In this document: positions 24,393-33,218 of the stretch, piece by piece | Layout of the letters: each line of letters opens with the position of its first letter | How positions within the stretch are numbered: the first letter of the stretch is position 1 | Program-made: the position numbers and the translations under genes | Assembly: GCA_947475245.1 (NCBI GenBank) | Contig: CANJLW010000036.1 | Coordinates: 1 to 42,859, forward strand | Origin: Acetobacteraceae bacterium | GTDB taxonomy: Bacteria > Pseudomonadota > Alphaproteobacteria > Acetobacterales > Acetobacteraceae | Direction of reading: 5' to 3' | DNA length: 42,859 nucleotides | The notes under the pieces: generated by a model | Seen by the model: the letters and a program-made list of their open reading frames with translations, nothing else | Databases searched by the model: none | Told to the model about the DNA's origin: nothing

Positions 24393-24920
24393 TTACCCCA
24401 CGACCCCGATCGCACCAAGGACCGCAGCGGCACCCAGCACCAGCAAAGGGTGCAGCTTGGTAAACTGAAAAACCGCAGTGGCAACGACGGCAAGCACCCC
24501 CAGGCGCCAGTCCAGCACCGTGCTCTCCAGCAGCAGCCCGGCGCTGGCCATCAGCAATCCCGTCGTCACCGGCATCAGCCCGACCTGGACCGCCTTGCGC
24601 CAGGGCTTGTCGCGAAAGGTGAACCACGCGCCGCTGACCAACAGAGTCAGGATCGAAGCGGGGATCGCCACCGCCAAGGTCGTCGTCAGGGCGCCCGCCA
24701 CCCCGGCCACGCGCCAGCCGACCAGGCTGACCACCATCATGTTCGGCCCCGGCGCGGCCTGCGCCAGCGCGTACAGCGCCGCGAACTCGTGCGGCGTCAG
24801 CCAGCCGTGCAACTCCGTCACCTGCCTTTGCATTTCCGGCACGACGGAGTTCGCCCCGCCAAACGCCAGCAGCGACAACTGACCGAAGACCAGCGTCAGA
24901 TCCAGCAAGGTCGAGCTCAT
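24393..24920 (-). CDS. chrA: Chromate transporter, C-half-type subunit (pair 1)
   Basis: This 175-residue inner-membrane protein is one half of a split CHR transporter. It has the CHR signature FGGANSVVPEMQRQV, a APGPNMMVV motif near residue 60 and about five to six hydrophobic segments. Split CHR pairs export chromate, or in some cases sulfate, by antiport. Its ATG overlaps the stop of the partner gene in ATGA at 24917-24920. The substrate is not certain. Confidence 0.88.
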   Translation of the reverse strand: MSSTLLDLTLVFGQLSLLAFGGANSVVPEMQRQVTELHGWLTPHEFAALYALAQAAPGPNMMVVSLVGWRVAGVAGALTTTLAVAIPASILTLLVSGAWFTFRDKPWRKAVQVGLMPVTTGLLMASAGLLLESTVLDWRLGVLAVVATAVFQFTKLHPLLVLGAAAVLGAIGVVG

Positions 24921-25456
24921 CGCTGGAACCTCCAGAGCAGCGCAATGGACAAGGCCGCCAGCACCGGCATCGCGATCGCCAACGGCAATCGCAACAGCGC
25001 GATGGCGACGAAGGTGATGACCGCGACGGCGATGCCAAGGGGTTTGCCCCGCAACGGCATCGCGACCTTGATCGCATTCGCCAGCACAAAAGCCGCCGCC
25101 GCGGCCGCAAGCGCCACAACCGCTCGGCGGACCGGCGGGAAATCGGCGTATTGATCGTAGATCGCGCCCAACCCGATCACCACGACCACGGGCATCGTCA
25201 TCAATCCCAGAAAGGCCGCGACTGCTCCGGGTATGCCCTGAAAGCGAGATCCCAGCGCGATCGTCAGGTTCATCACGTTGCCGCCGGGCAGAAACTGGCA
25301 AAGGCCCAGCAGATCGGTGAACTCGGCGGCGGTCATCCACTTCTTCTGTTCGACCACCAGACGCCTGGCCCAGGGGCCGACGCCGCCAAAGCCGAACATG
25401 CCGACGGTGAAGAAACCGGTGAAAAGGCTGAGCAGACTCGGGGGCGATTGGGTCAT
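24917..25456 (-). CDS. chrA: Chromate transporter, N-half-type subunit (pair 1)
   Basis: This 179-residue CHR protein begins with FGFGGVGPWARRLVVEQKKW, as usual for the first half of a split transporter. The motif after FLPG is altered: FLPGGN here against FLPGPN in the pair 2 copy, so the conserved PGP is lost. It has about five to six membrane segments. It is coupled to the downstream half by ATGA and lies 42 bp after pair 2. Confidence 0.88.
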   Translation of the reverse strand: MTQSPPSLLSLFTGFFTVGMFGFGGVGPWARRLVVEQKKWMTAAEFTDLLGLCQFLPGGNVMNLTIALGSRFQGIPGAVAAFLGLMTMPVVVVIGLGAIYDQYADFPPVRRAVVALAAAAAAFVLANAIKVAMPLRGKPLGIAVAVITFVAIALLRLPLAIAMPVLAALSIALLWRFQR

Positions 25457-25498
25457 GCGCTTACCGTACCGGCAGAGCGGGCCGGCAACAATACAGGA

Positions 25499-26029
25499 TC
25501 AAACCAGAAAACCGCCCGCGCCCAGCGCGGCGGCAATCGCCAGCACGATCAGCGGATGCACGCGGGTAAACAGAAACACCGCCGTCGCCGCGGCGGTGAC
25601 CGCCCCGGTCGCGAGGCCGGTCGTCGTGGTCGTCGTCAGCAAGACCGCGCCGGCCATGATCAACCCGGCGGTGATCGGCAGCAGCCCGGCCTGCACCGCC
25701 CGTCGCCACGGCGCATCGCGCAACCGAAACCAAATCCTGACCGTAAAATACGTCAGCACCGACGAAGGACCGCACAGCGACAACACCGCGACCAACGCCC
25801 CCGACAAGCCCGCCACCTGCCAACCGACCAGCGCCACCACCAGCATGTTCGGCCCCGGGGCCGCCTGCGCCAGCGCGTACAGCGCCGCGAACTCCCGCGC
25901 CGTCATCCAGCCCTGAACCTCGACGACCTGCCTTTGCATCTCCGGCAGTACCGAATTGCCGCCGCCGAAAGCCAGCAACGACACCTGCCCAAAGATCAAC
26001 ATCAGGTCGGTCAGGACGGAGCCGGTCAT
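25499..26029 (-). CDS. chrA: Chromate transporter, C-half-type subunit (pair 2)
   Basis: This 176-residue CHR protein is close to the 24393-24920 gene, with FGGGNSVLPEMQRQV and APGPNMLVV intact. A run of six threonines (TTTTTT) sits in the membrane region near residue 130. ATGA coupling with its partner is at 26026-26029. The two CHR pairs in tandem look like a duplication of the whole two-gene unit. Confidence 0.88.
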   Translation of the reverse strand: MTGSVLTDLMLIFGQVSLLAFGGGNSVLPEMQRQVVEVQGWMTAREFAALYALAQAAPGPNMLVVALVGWQVAGLSGALVAVLSLCGPSSVLTYFTVRIWFRLRDAPWRRAVQAGLLPITAGLIMAGAVLLTTTTTTGLATGAVTAAATAVFLFTRVHPLIVLAIAAALGAGGFLV

Positions 26030-26571
26030 CGCTTGCTCCAATGCGCCAGGGCGATCGCGACCGGCGCGACGACCACCAACACGACCGGCAGCGGCCAGCG
26101 CAGCACCGCGACCGCCAGGGTGACGATCCCGGCGATGGCGAGTCCTGTCGGCCAGGCGCGTAACGGTTCGGCGATCTTCAACGCCGTGGACAGGATCAAC
26201 GCCGACGCACCCGCGGCCAGACCGCCGAACGCGTTGCGCACGACCGGCAAGGCGCTGAAATGATCGTAGCCCGCGGCAAGGCACAGCACGATCGCCAACG
26301 GCGCCGCCCATAATCCGACAAACGCGACCACGGAGCCGATCGGACCATGCCAGCGCGCGCCCAGCGACACCGACAGGTTGACGATATTGGGTCCCGGCAG
26401 AAACTGGCAGACGCCCAGCAGTTCGGAAAACTCGGTCGGCGTCAGCCAACGCCGCTGCTCCACGAGCATCCGCCGAGCCCAGGGCAGAACACCGCCAAAA
26501 CCGCAAATGCCGATGGAGAAAAACCCCAGAAACAGGGCGAGCAATCCTGGCGGGGCTGGTGTCGGCGACAT
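26026..26571 (-). CDS. chrA: Chromate transporter, N-half-type subunit (pair 2)
   Basis: This 181-residue CHR protein has FGFGGVLPWARRMLVEQRRW and intact FLPGPN. It is the first gene of the minus-strand run that continues through hyuBA and the aldolase to the glutaredoxin fusion. The ATG at 26571 is chosen because family similarity begins at MSPTPAPPGLLALF. It diverges from the retropepsin gene across 48 bp, which should hold both promoters; none is clear by eye. Confidence 0.88.
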   Translation of the reverse strand: MSPTPAPPGLLALFLGFFSIGICGFGGVLPWARRMLVEQRRWLTPTEFSELLGVCQFLPGPNIVNLSVSLGARWHGPIGSVVAFVGLWAAPLAIVLCLAAGYDHFSALPVVRNAFGGLAAGASALILSTALKIAEPLRAWPTGLAIAGIVTLAVAVLRWPLPVVLVVVAPVAIALAHWSKR

Positions 26572-26619
26572 CGGCCCTGGATACTGGTTCAAGGCGACCG
26601 CGACAATTCCGGTCGCGCT

Positions 26620-27540
26620 ATGGATGCCATGCGCTTTTTCCTCGCCGTCCTGCTTTGCCTGGCCCTTCACCCCGCGGCCCAGGCCGCCTGCGTGATACGC
26701 CAACGCGCGACGATCGCGTTGGAGGTCGTGGGTGGGACGATCATGGCCCCGGTCGAGATCAACGGCATGGCCGCGACCATGATCCTGGATACCGGCGCCG
26801 GACGATCCGTCGTTACCCGAGAAGCCGTGCGCCGCCTGGGCCTGGAACTCGACGAATGGGTGGGCACGACGATGCGCGGCGTGGGCGGGGTGGAACGCCA
26901 CCGCAATGCCAATCCGCGCTCTCTGGTGTTCGGCGGCGTCGCGCTGCAACGGCGCACCACCACGCGCGATACCAGCCTGACGGTCGGCACGCTGCCGCGC
27001 GCATCAACGCCGCATCGCGTCATTGACGGCCTGCTGGGGCGCGACTTCCTGTCGGTGTTCGATCTGGTGCTGGATATGCCGGGGCGCAGCGTCACGCTTT
27101 ACGACGTGCAGGGCTGCGTCGGTCGCTTTCCGCCATGGAGCGGCGAGTTCACGGCGATCAAACTCGACAACCCCACCGATACCGCCCTGGTCGCGCCGGT
27201 CGATATCGACGGCAAGCGCCTGCGGGCACTGCTGGACACCGGCGCGTCGGCGTCCCTGATCGCGGCACCCGGCATGTATCGTCTCGGCCTGACGGAGGCC
27301 ATGCTGGCCGACGATCCCGTCAACACGATCAGCGGCCTCGGTCCCAACGTGCTGACGATGCGGCGGCACCGATTCACGCGCATGCTCGTGGGAAACCAGG
27401 CCCTGGAAGCCCCCGCGATCTGGGTTGCCCCCGTCCGCCTCAACCCCATCGTCGACATGCTGCTGGGCGCCGATTGGCTGGCGGGGCGCAAGGTCTGGAT
27501 ATCCTTCGCGACCCACCAACTTTTCGTCGCCGAACGCTAG
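26620..27540 (+). CDS. Secreted retropepsin-like aspartic protease with two DTGA domains
   Basis: This 306-residue protein starts with a signal peptide (MDAMRFFLAVLLCLALHP, cleavage after AQA). Two retropepsin-like domains follow, each with an aspartate motif: ILDTGAGRSVV near residue 52 and LLDTGASASLI near 206. Each also has the later hydrophobic-Gly element (GLLGRDFL and MLLGADWL). A tandem, single-chain protein could fold as an intramolecular dimer like pepsin. Periplasmic or exported location is inferred from the signal peptide. The ATG at 26620 has a weak ribosome-binding site; the next in-frame ATG is 9 bases later. Confidence 0.8.
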   Translation: MDAMRFFLAVLLCLALHPAAQAACVIRQRATIALEVVGGTIMAPVEINGMAATMILDTGAGRSVVTREAVRRLGLELDEWVGTTMRGVGGVERHRNANPRSLVFGGVALQRRTTTRDTSLTVGTLPRASTPHRVIDGLLGRDFLSVFDLVLDMPGRSVTLYDVQGCVGRFPPWSGEFTAIKLDNPTDTALVAPVDIDGKRLRALLDTGASASLIAAPGMYRLGLTEAMLADDPVNTISGLGPNVLTMRRHRFTRMLVGNQALEAPAIWVAPVRLNPIVDMLLGADWLAGRKVWISFATHQLFVAER

Positions 27541-27541
27541 G

Positions 27542-29437
27542 TCAGAAGGCGCGTCGGGCGGAGGCGATGTAGCGATCGGCGTCCTCGCGCAGCAGCAATC
27601 GATCGCGTACCAAACGTTCGGCCGCGTCCCGGACCAATTCGGCGTAACGTTCGGCGGATTCGTATCGTTCGATCAGGGAACGGCGGGGATCGCCGGCCAC
27701 GCGGTCGGTCTCGGCACGGGGGAAGGGCAAAAAGCTGCCGTCCCGATCGCACAACTCCCCTTCGGGGAACGGCGCCTTGTAGACATTGAAGCCGGTATGC
27801 GTGCCCAGGGGATGGGCGACATCGGGCAGGAACAGCCCGGCGCGCGGATTGCCGTCCGGATCGACCGCGGGAACCAAAGCCCGCGCGGAATCCACCTGGT
27901 TCGGCCGGCGCGCGAGGGCGAAATCCGGCAGCCTGGGAAAGGCCAGATTCTCCGCCGCCACCAACGTGGCGTCGGACTTCTTCGGCAAGCGACTGGCCGG
28001 CGCGGCGCGCCCGGTGGCGATCCATTCATCCAACGCCACCAGCAGCGCGCGCACCGCCGGATAGGGATCGTGCGGATTGCGTCGATTGGCGCAGGGACCC
28101 GGCGCATCCGTCGCACCGAAGCGTCCGGTGCGCTGGGTGCCGGCTATCAGGAACAACCGCGTGGTCGGCGGCAACACGACATCGCGCCGCCCGATCGGAT
28201 CGGTGCCCAGCAGCGACGCGCCCTTTTGCCAGTATTCCGCGTCGGTATTGGTTTCGATCAGTAACGGATCGAACTTCGTGCCGCTCAACAGCGCGCCCTG
28301 CCTGCGACCGGTGGGGTCCTGCGTCCGCGCGGCGGAGTATGGAAACGCGTTCTCCGGCATCGCGTGATCTTCGTGCTGCGTGCGCGTACGAAACGGTTGC
28401 GCGAACAACTCGTTCAGAAACACCCCGCCGATGCCGGCAATGTGGCTGAAAACACCGTCGAAGACCTTTTTCCCCGCCTCGTCCTGATTGAAACCGAACT
28501 TCACGAAGTCGCGCAGGAACCGACCGCTTTGGGAAACGCCGAACGCGACCGCGGACCGTATTTGCCCGCCGGCGGGATTGGGGGTTCCGGCCCGGTCAGC
28601 GACGTTGGAGCGTAAGTAGGCCGCGACATCGCGCTGCGCCGCGAAGCCGATGCCGCTGACCCACGGCGATTTCGCGCGATAGGTCAGTTCGTGGATCGCG
28701 CCCGGCGCCGGTTTTGTGCCTTCGGGCAGCAATTCGATGGAACGATCGGCGGCAAAGCGGAAGGGAATCTCCACCGGCCGATCCGCCGCCCAGGTCCGCA
28801 CCGTCAGGCGCGCCTTGTCCTGTTCGGTGGGTTCGTAGCTCAGCCGAAAGCGCGGGTTGGGGCCGCTCGCCAACCCGCCGCGCGTTCCCGCGACGAATTC
28901 GTCGCGTATTTCCCGCGTCACGTCGGGTAAGGCCGGCACGCGGATCGACATCCCGCCATTGGCCTTGGGTGCGTCCGGGTCCCATCCGGCCCAGGCAATC
29001 GTATAGCCGCGGCGAAACAGGAACCCATCGCCGGCATGCGCGACGGTCAGCGGATCGTTGGTGTCGTCCTTGGGCGTCGTGGTGTTCAGCCGATTGGTGA
29101 CGACCTTGTTGCCGCGATTCAACACGTCCCAAAGCAGCGCATGATTACCCTTGGCCGGATTGACCGGCCGCAGGATGAACAGATCGGCTTCATACTCGAC
29201 CTTGCCCGCCGCGTTGCGCTTCGCCCGATCCAGACCGACGATCCCGGCGTTGCGACGGTCCGCGGGATCAAGCTCCCCCTTCGCAACGCCGATCACGCGT
29301 TCATACGCGCCGGTCTGACCAAAGACGGTTCCCTCCGCGAAGGGTTCCACCCGATCGATGCGGACCGATACCACCTTGGCCTGCGCGGCCCCGACCGCGA
29401 GGCACGCGGCCAGCACGGTAATCGACAAACGCTTCAT
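27542..29437 (-). CDS. Secreted alpha/beta hydrolase-domain protein
   Basis: This 631-residue protein starts with a signal peptide (MKRLSITVLAACLAVG, cleavage after AQA). The hydrolase core shows LLWDVLNRGNK, the likely nucleophile elbow GVSQSGRF and a late HPLGTHTGFNV segment. It matches the large alpha/beta hydrolase-domain family found in alphaproteobacteria (Abhydrolase_10 type), whose substrates are mostly unknown. The ATG at 29437 begins the signal peptide and lies 11 bp past the aminotransferase stop, so co-expression is likely. It converges with the retropepsin gene one base away. Confidence 0.82.
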   Translation of the reverse strand: MKRLSITVLAACLAVGAAQAKVVSVRIDRVEPFAEGTVFGQTGAYERVIGVAKGELDPADRRNAGIVGLDRAKRNAAGKVEYEADLFILRPVNPAKGNHALLWDVLNRGNKVVTNRLNTTTPKDDTNDPLTVAHAGDGFLFRRGYTIAWAGWDPDAPKANGGMSIRVPALPDVTREIRDEFVAGTRGGLASGPNPRFRLSYEPTEQDKARLTVRTWAADRPVEIPFRFAADRSIELLPEGTKPAPGAIHELTYRAKSPWVSGIGFAAQRDVAAYLRSNVADRAGTPNPAGGQIRSAVAFGVSQSGRFLRDFVKFGFNQDEAGKKVFDGVFSHIAGIGGVFLNELFAQPFRTRTQHEDHAMPENAFPYSAARTQDPTGRRQGALLSGTKFDPLLIETNTDAEYWQKGASLLGTDPIGRRDVVLPPTTRLFLIAGTQRTGRFGATDAPGPCANRRNPHDPYPAVRALLVALDEWIATGRAAPASRLPKKSDATLVAAENLAFPRLPDFALARRPNQVDSARALVPAVDPDGNPRAGLFLPDVAHPLGTHTGFNVYKAPFPEGELCDRDGSFLPFPRAETDRVAGDPRRSLIERYESAERYAELVRDAAERLVRDRLLLREDADRYIASARRAF

Positions 29438-29448
29438 AACAGCCGGGA

Positions 29449-30825
29449 TCAACGCGACTGCAATTCCGACCAGGTCGCATCCAACGCCCGCCGGGTGCGA
29501 TCGGCCATGACGTCGATCTCGGCCTCCGTAATGATCAGCGGGGGAGAAAAGGCGACGCGATCGCCGATGAAGCGGGTAATCAGGCCGAATTCCCGCGCAT
29601 ACCGATCGACCGTCGGGCCGACTTTCATCGACGGATCGAACTGCTGGCGCGTGGCCTTGTCGGCGACCAACTCGATGCCGTTCATCAAGCCGACGCCCCG
29701 CACTTCGCCGACCAGCGGGTGATCGCTCAACCCCGCCAGAACCTGCTGCATATAGGGGCCGACGCGCTGGACGTGACCGATCATATCCATTTCGTCATAA
29801 ATACGCAGGGTTTCCATCGCGACGGCGGTCGTGACGGGATGTCCCGCATAGGTGAAGCCATGCGCGAAATTCCCGAGCTTACGGGATTCGTCGAGCATCG
29901 CGTCGAACACGCGTTGACTGATCAGCGTGGCGGAAATCGGCTGCATCCCCGCCGACAGCGCCTTGGCGCAGGAGATCATGTCGGGCTTCAGGTCATAGGT
30001 CTGGCTGCCCCACATATTACCGGTGCGACCGAACCCGCAGATGACTTCGTCGGCGATGAACAGCAGATCGTATTTGCGAATAACCGCCTGCATCTTGTCC
30101 CAGTAGGTCCGCGGCGGCGGCAATCCGCCGCCGGCGCCCATCACCGGCTCTCCGATAAACGCCCCGACGGTCTCTGGGCCTTCGCGCAGGATCAATGCCT
30201 CAAACGCATCGGCAAGGCGCGTGGCGTATTGTTCCTCGCTCTCTCCATCGACGTGATTGCGATAATAATGCGGGTATTCGGTGTGGAAAAAGCCCGGGAA
30301 CGGCAGGCCGAAATCGGCGTGCATGTCGAACTTGCCCGACGCGCTGATGGAAGCCGAAGTACTGCCGTGATACCCCATCTTGCGGCCGATGATCTTGCGC
30401 TTTTCCGGCTTTCCGATGGCGGCATGGTAGTACCAGACCAGCTTCAACGCGGTATCGTTGGCTTCGGAGCCGGAGCATTGAAACAGCACCTTGCTCATCG
30501 GCACCGGCGCGATCGACAGCAGCTTTTCCGCCAGATCGACGCCCGGCTCGTTCGTCGTACCGCGATACAAATGATAGTAGCCAAGCGTGCGCATCTGCTC
30601 GTAAGCGACGCGCGCCAGACGTTCGGAGGCGTAGCCGAGGGAAGCGCACCAAAGTCCGGCGGCGGAATCCAGATATTCCTTGCCGTTGTCGTCGTAGACG
30701 AAGCACCCCTGCCCCTTGCCGATCACCATCGGCCCTTCTTCAAGGTGGCGAACAAGGTTGGTCTGCGGATGCACGATGCTGGCGATATCGCGCGCCTGGA
30801 TCGAATTCGGGGTGACATACGTCAT
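29449..30825 (-). CDS. Class III (omega) aminotransferase
   Basis: This 458-residue PLP enzyme transfers an amino group from an amine or beta/omega-amino acid to a keto acid. Marks are YLDSAAGLWCASLGY, the phosphate-binding QCSGSEANDTALKL, the GYHGSTSASISASG block, LLFIADEVICGFGRTG with the PLP-ring Asp, and the lysine Schiff base in ISCAKALSAG. It resembles putrescine/pyruvate or beta-alanine aminotransferases. It lies in a run with TctCBA uptake genes and an ABM protein, so a role with an imported carboxylate or amine is inferred. Confidence 0.93.
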   Translation of the reverse strand: MTYVTPNSIQARDIASIVHPQTNLVRHLEEGPMVIGKGQGCFVYDDNGKEYLDSAAGLWCASLGYASERLARVAYEQMRTLGYYHLYRGTTNEPGVDLAEKLLSIAPVPMSKVLFQCSGSEANDTALKLVWYYHAAIGKPEKRKIIGRKMGYHGSTSASISASGKFDMHADFGLPFPGFFHTEYPHYYRNHVDGESEEQYATRLADAFEALILREGPETVGAFIGEPVMGAGGGLPPPRTYWDKMQAVIRKYDLLFIADEVICGFGRTGNMWGSQTYDLKPDMISCAKALSAGMQPISATLISQRVFDAMLDESRKLGNFAHGFTYAGHPVTTAVAMETLRIYDEMDMIGHVQRVGPYMQQVLAGLSDHPLVGEVRGVGLMNGIELVADKATRQQFDPSMKVGPTVDRYAREFGLITRFIGDRVAFSPPLIITEAEIDVMADRTRRALDATWSELQSR

Positions 30826-30848
30826 GGGGATGCTCCCGGTATGAGTGG

Positions 30849-31139
30849 TTAGCGCGTCTTGTTATAGGTGTAATCTTCCCGCGATCCGCCGGGCGCGCGC
30901 AGACCTTCGGGCAGCGGCGCGCGGGTGGCGTTCACCTTGGCGTGAACGTCGAGCGCGGCCTGATCGCTCCACAATTCCAGCAAGGTCAGCTTGTCGGGAT
31001 TCACGGCGCTTTGAAAAACCTCAAACTGCTCACACCCCGGTTCCAGGGCGACCTCCGCGCAGCGCTGCTTGAAGACGGCGGCCAGTTCGCTGCCCTTGCC
31101 GGGCATCGCATCGATTGAAATGACAAGACGGACGGCCAT
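30849..31139 (-). CDS. Antibiotic biosynthesis monooxygenase (ABM) domain protein
   Basis: This 96-residue single-domain ABM protein has a ferredoxin-like dimeric fold. MAVRLVISIDAMPGKG starts the first strand, EPGCEQFEVFQS the central strand and LTLLELWSDQAALDVH the conserved segment. The ATG at 31139 follows AAAGGAA. Such small proteins act on quinol-like or reactive aromatics, or just bind them. It sits between tctA and the aminotransferase on the same strand. Confidence 0.85.
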   Translation of the reverse strand: MAVRLVISIDAMPGKGSELAAVFKQRCAEVALEPGCEQFEVFQSAVNPDKLTLLELWSDQAALDVHAKVNATRAPLPEGLRAPGGSREDYTYNKTR

Positions 31140-31211
31140 CGCGGGGTTCCTTTGCATAAATCGCCAAGGCCCCAGCGTGGCTCCCCAAACCTTCCCCCGT
31201 CAACCCAACCC

Positions 31212-32723
31212 CTATTCCTGAAACGCCTCTTCCCGCCCCTTCCGCACGCTCGGCAAAATCACGATGGCCAGCAGAACGGCGGTGGCGATCAACAGCCCCA
31301 GGCTGATCGGCCGTTCCACGAACGTCATCAGGTTGCCGCGGGAAATCTGCAAGGCGCGCCGGAGGTTTTCCTCCATCATCGGGCCCAGAATAAAGCCGAG
31401 CAGCAGGGGCGCCGGTTCAAAGCCGAGCTTGACGAAGAGATAACCGAGTACGCCGAATAAAGCGGTGAAGAGTACGTCGACCGGAGAGTTGTTCAGACTG
31501 TAAATACCGATCGCGCAAAAGATGATGATCGCCGGAAACAGGAAGCGGTAGGGCACTTTCAGCAGTTGCACCCAAATCCCGACAAGCGGCAGGTTGATGA
31601 TGACAAGCATCAGGTTGCCGATCCACATGCTGGCGATCATGCCCCAGAACAGCGCCGGTTGCTTGACCATGACCTGCGGGCCGGGGGTGATGCCTTGGAT
31701 CGTCATCGCGCCGATCATCAGCGCCATCACCGGGTTGGACGGTATGCCCAAGGTCAGCAGAGGAATGAAGGACGCCTGCGCCGCGGCATTATTCGCCGCT
31801 TCCGGCCCCGCCACGCCCTCTATCGCGCCATTGCCGAAGCGCGTCGGGTCCTTCGCGATGCGCTTTTCAAGCGTGTAGGAACTGAAGGATGCCAGTACCG
31901 CGCCGCCGCCGGGGAGAATCCCGAGGAAGGAACCGATCACGGTCCCGCGCAGGATCGGCCAGCGCGACGTCTTCAGGTCCGCCTTTGTCGGCATCAACCC
32001 GTGCACGGGCATCACGGTCTCCTGCCCTTCCGGCACGGAGCGCGCGCGTTCCAGGTTCGTCATGATCTCCGCAAGGCCGAACAGGCCCATCGCGACCGCG
32101 ACAAAGCCGATGCCGTCGGACAATTCCGGAATGCCGAAGGTAAAGCGACCGGCGCCGGATGTGACGTCCTGCCCCACCAGGCCCAGCAGCAGCCCCAGCA
32201 CGATCATCGCGACCGCCTTGATGACCGAACCCGACGCCAGCACGACAGCGCCGATCAGGCCGAACAGCATCAGCGAAAAATACTCCGCCGCGCCGAATTG
32301 TTGCGCGATGCCCGCCAAGGGCGGGCCGACGACGGCGATGCCGACGGTGGCCACGCACCCCGCGAAGAACGATCCGATCGCCGCGATTGCCAGCGCCGCG
32401 CCCGCCCGCCCCTGTCGCGCCATCGCGTGGCCATCGAGCGCCGTAACGACGGACGAGGATTCCCCGGGCACGTTCAGCAGGATGGAGGTCGTGGAGCCGC
32501 CGTACTGCGCCCCGTAATAGATGCCGGCCAACATGATCAACGCGCCGTCGGCGGGCAGGCTGAAGGTGATCGGCAGCAGCATCGCCACCGTGGCCAAGGG
32601 TCCGATCCCCGGCAGCACGCCGATCAGCGTGCCCAACAGCGCGCCGATCAAACAAAATGTCAGGTTGTTCAGTGTCCAGGCGACGCTGAAGCCCAAGGCC
32701 AGATTTGAAATGAGCTCGAACAT
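31212..32723 (-). CDS. tctA: Tripartite tricarboxylate transporter, large membrane subunit
   Basis: This 503-residue inner-membrane protein has about ten to twelve membrane segments. TctA signatures are LLGTLIGVLPGIGPLATVAMLLP near the N-terminus (quoted in outline), YYGAQYGGSTTSILLNVPGE, and a second glycine/proline copy IGSFLGILPGGGAVLASF. It uses the ion gradient to import a carboxylate delivered by TctC. The start at 32723 lies 2 bp after the tctB stop. The normal length supports an intact gene. Confidence 0.94.
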   Translation of the reverse strand: MFELISNLALGFSVAWTLNNLTFCLIGALLGTLIGVLPGIGPLATVAMLLPITFSLPADGALIMLAGIYYGAQYGGSTTSILLNVPGESSSVVTALDGHAMARQGRAGAALAIAAIGSFFAGCVATVGIAVVGPPLAGIAQQFGAAEYFSLMLFGLIGAVVLASGSVIKAVAMIVLGLLLGLVGQDVTSGAGRFTFGIPELSDGIGFVAVAMGLFGLAEIMTNLERARSVPEGQETVMPVHGLMPTKADLKTSRWPILRGTVIGSFLGILPGGGAVLASFSSYTLEKRIAKDPTRFGNGAIEGVAGPEAANNAAAQASFIPLLTLGIPSNPVMALMIGAMTIQGITPGPQVMVKQPALFWGMIASMWIGNLMLVIINLPLVGIWVQLLKVPYRFLFPAIIIFCAIGIYSLNNSPVDVLFTALFGVLGYLFVKLGFEPAPLLLGFILGPMMEENLRRALQISRGNLMTFVERPISLGLLIATAVLLAIVILPSVRKGREEAFQE

Positions 32724-32725
32724 GG

Positions 32726-33178
32726 TTATCCGAAATTCGGCCAGATGGTGAGCGGAAGCCCGAGAAGCCAGATGAACAATATGGTGGACAGGACGGACAT
32801 CACGACCCCAAGCAACAGGGTCGAGACCCATCGCACGTTCGGTGCCGCCATGCTGCTGACAGCGATCGTCGCAACGATCGCGGCGACCAGGCCGGCGCGT
32901 TCCAGCAGGGACGCAAACAGGATCTGCCCGGCGGTCAGCGCGAACAGCGGCCGCCACGCCCAGCTTTGCAGGGCCGGACCATCGATGGTGAAGCCTCGCA
33001 GGGCAATGATCAGCCCCAGAAAGCCCAGCAGCCAGCAAAGCACCGTCGGCAGGTAACCCGGCCCCATCCGGACCAGCCGCCCCATCGACAGGTCAGAGGC
33101 GAAATACATCGCGAGCGCGGCGATGCCCATCAGAAACAATCCGCCGGCCAAATCCTGTTGATTGCGAATTTTTATCAT
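32726..33178 (-). CDS. tctB: Tripartite tricarboxylate transporter, small membrane subunit
   Basis: This 150-residue protein has four hydrophobic segments and the TctB start DLAGGLFLMGIAALAMYFA, with MGPGYLPTVLCWLLG. It partners TctA in the membrane. The ATG at 33178 (MIKIRNQQ) is used because similarity starts there. The gene lies 40 bp after tctC and is tightly followed by tctA. Confidence 0.9.
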   Translation of the reverse strand: MIKIRNQQDLAGGLFLMGIAALAMYFASDLSMGRLVRMGPGYLPTVLCWLLGFLGLIIALRGFTIDGPALQSWAWRPLFALTAGQILFASLLERAGLVAAIVATIAVSSMAAPNVRWVSTLLLGVVMSVLSTILFIWLLGLPLTIWPNFG

Positions 33179-33218
33179 ATCGATTCCACGACAATTATCC
33201 CCGGATCGGCTGAAGCGT

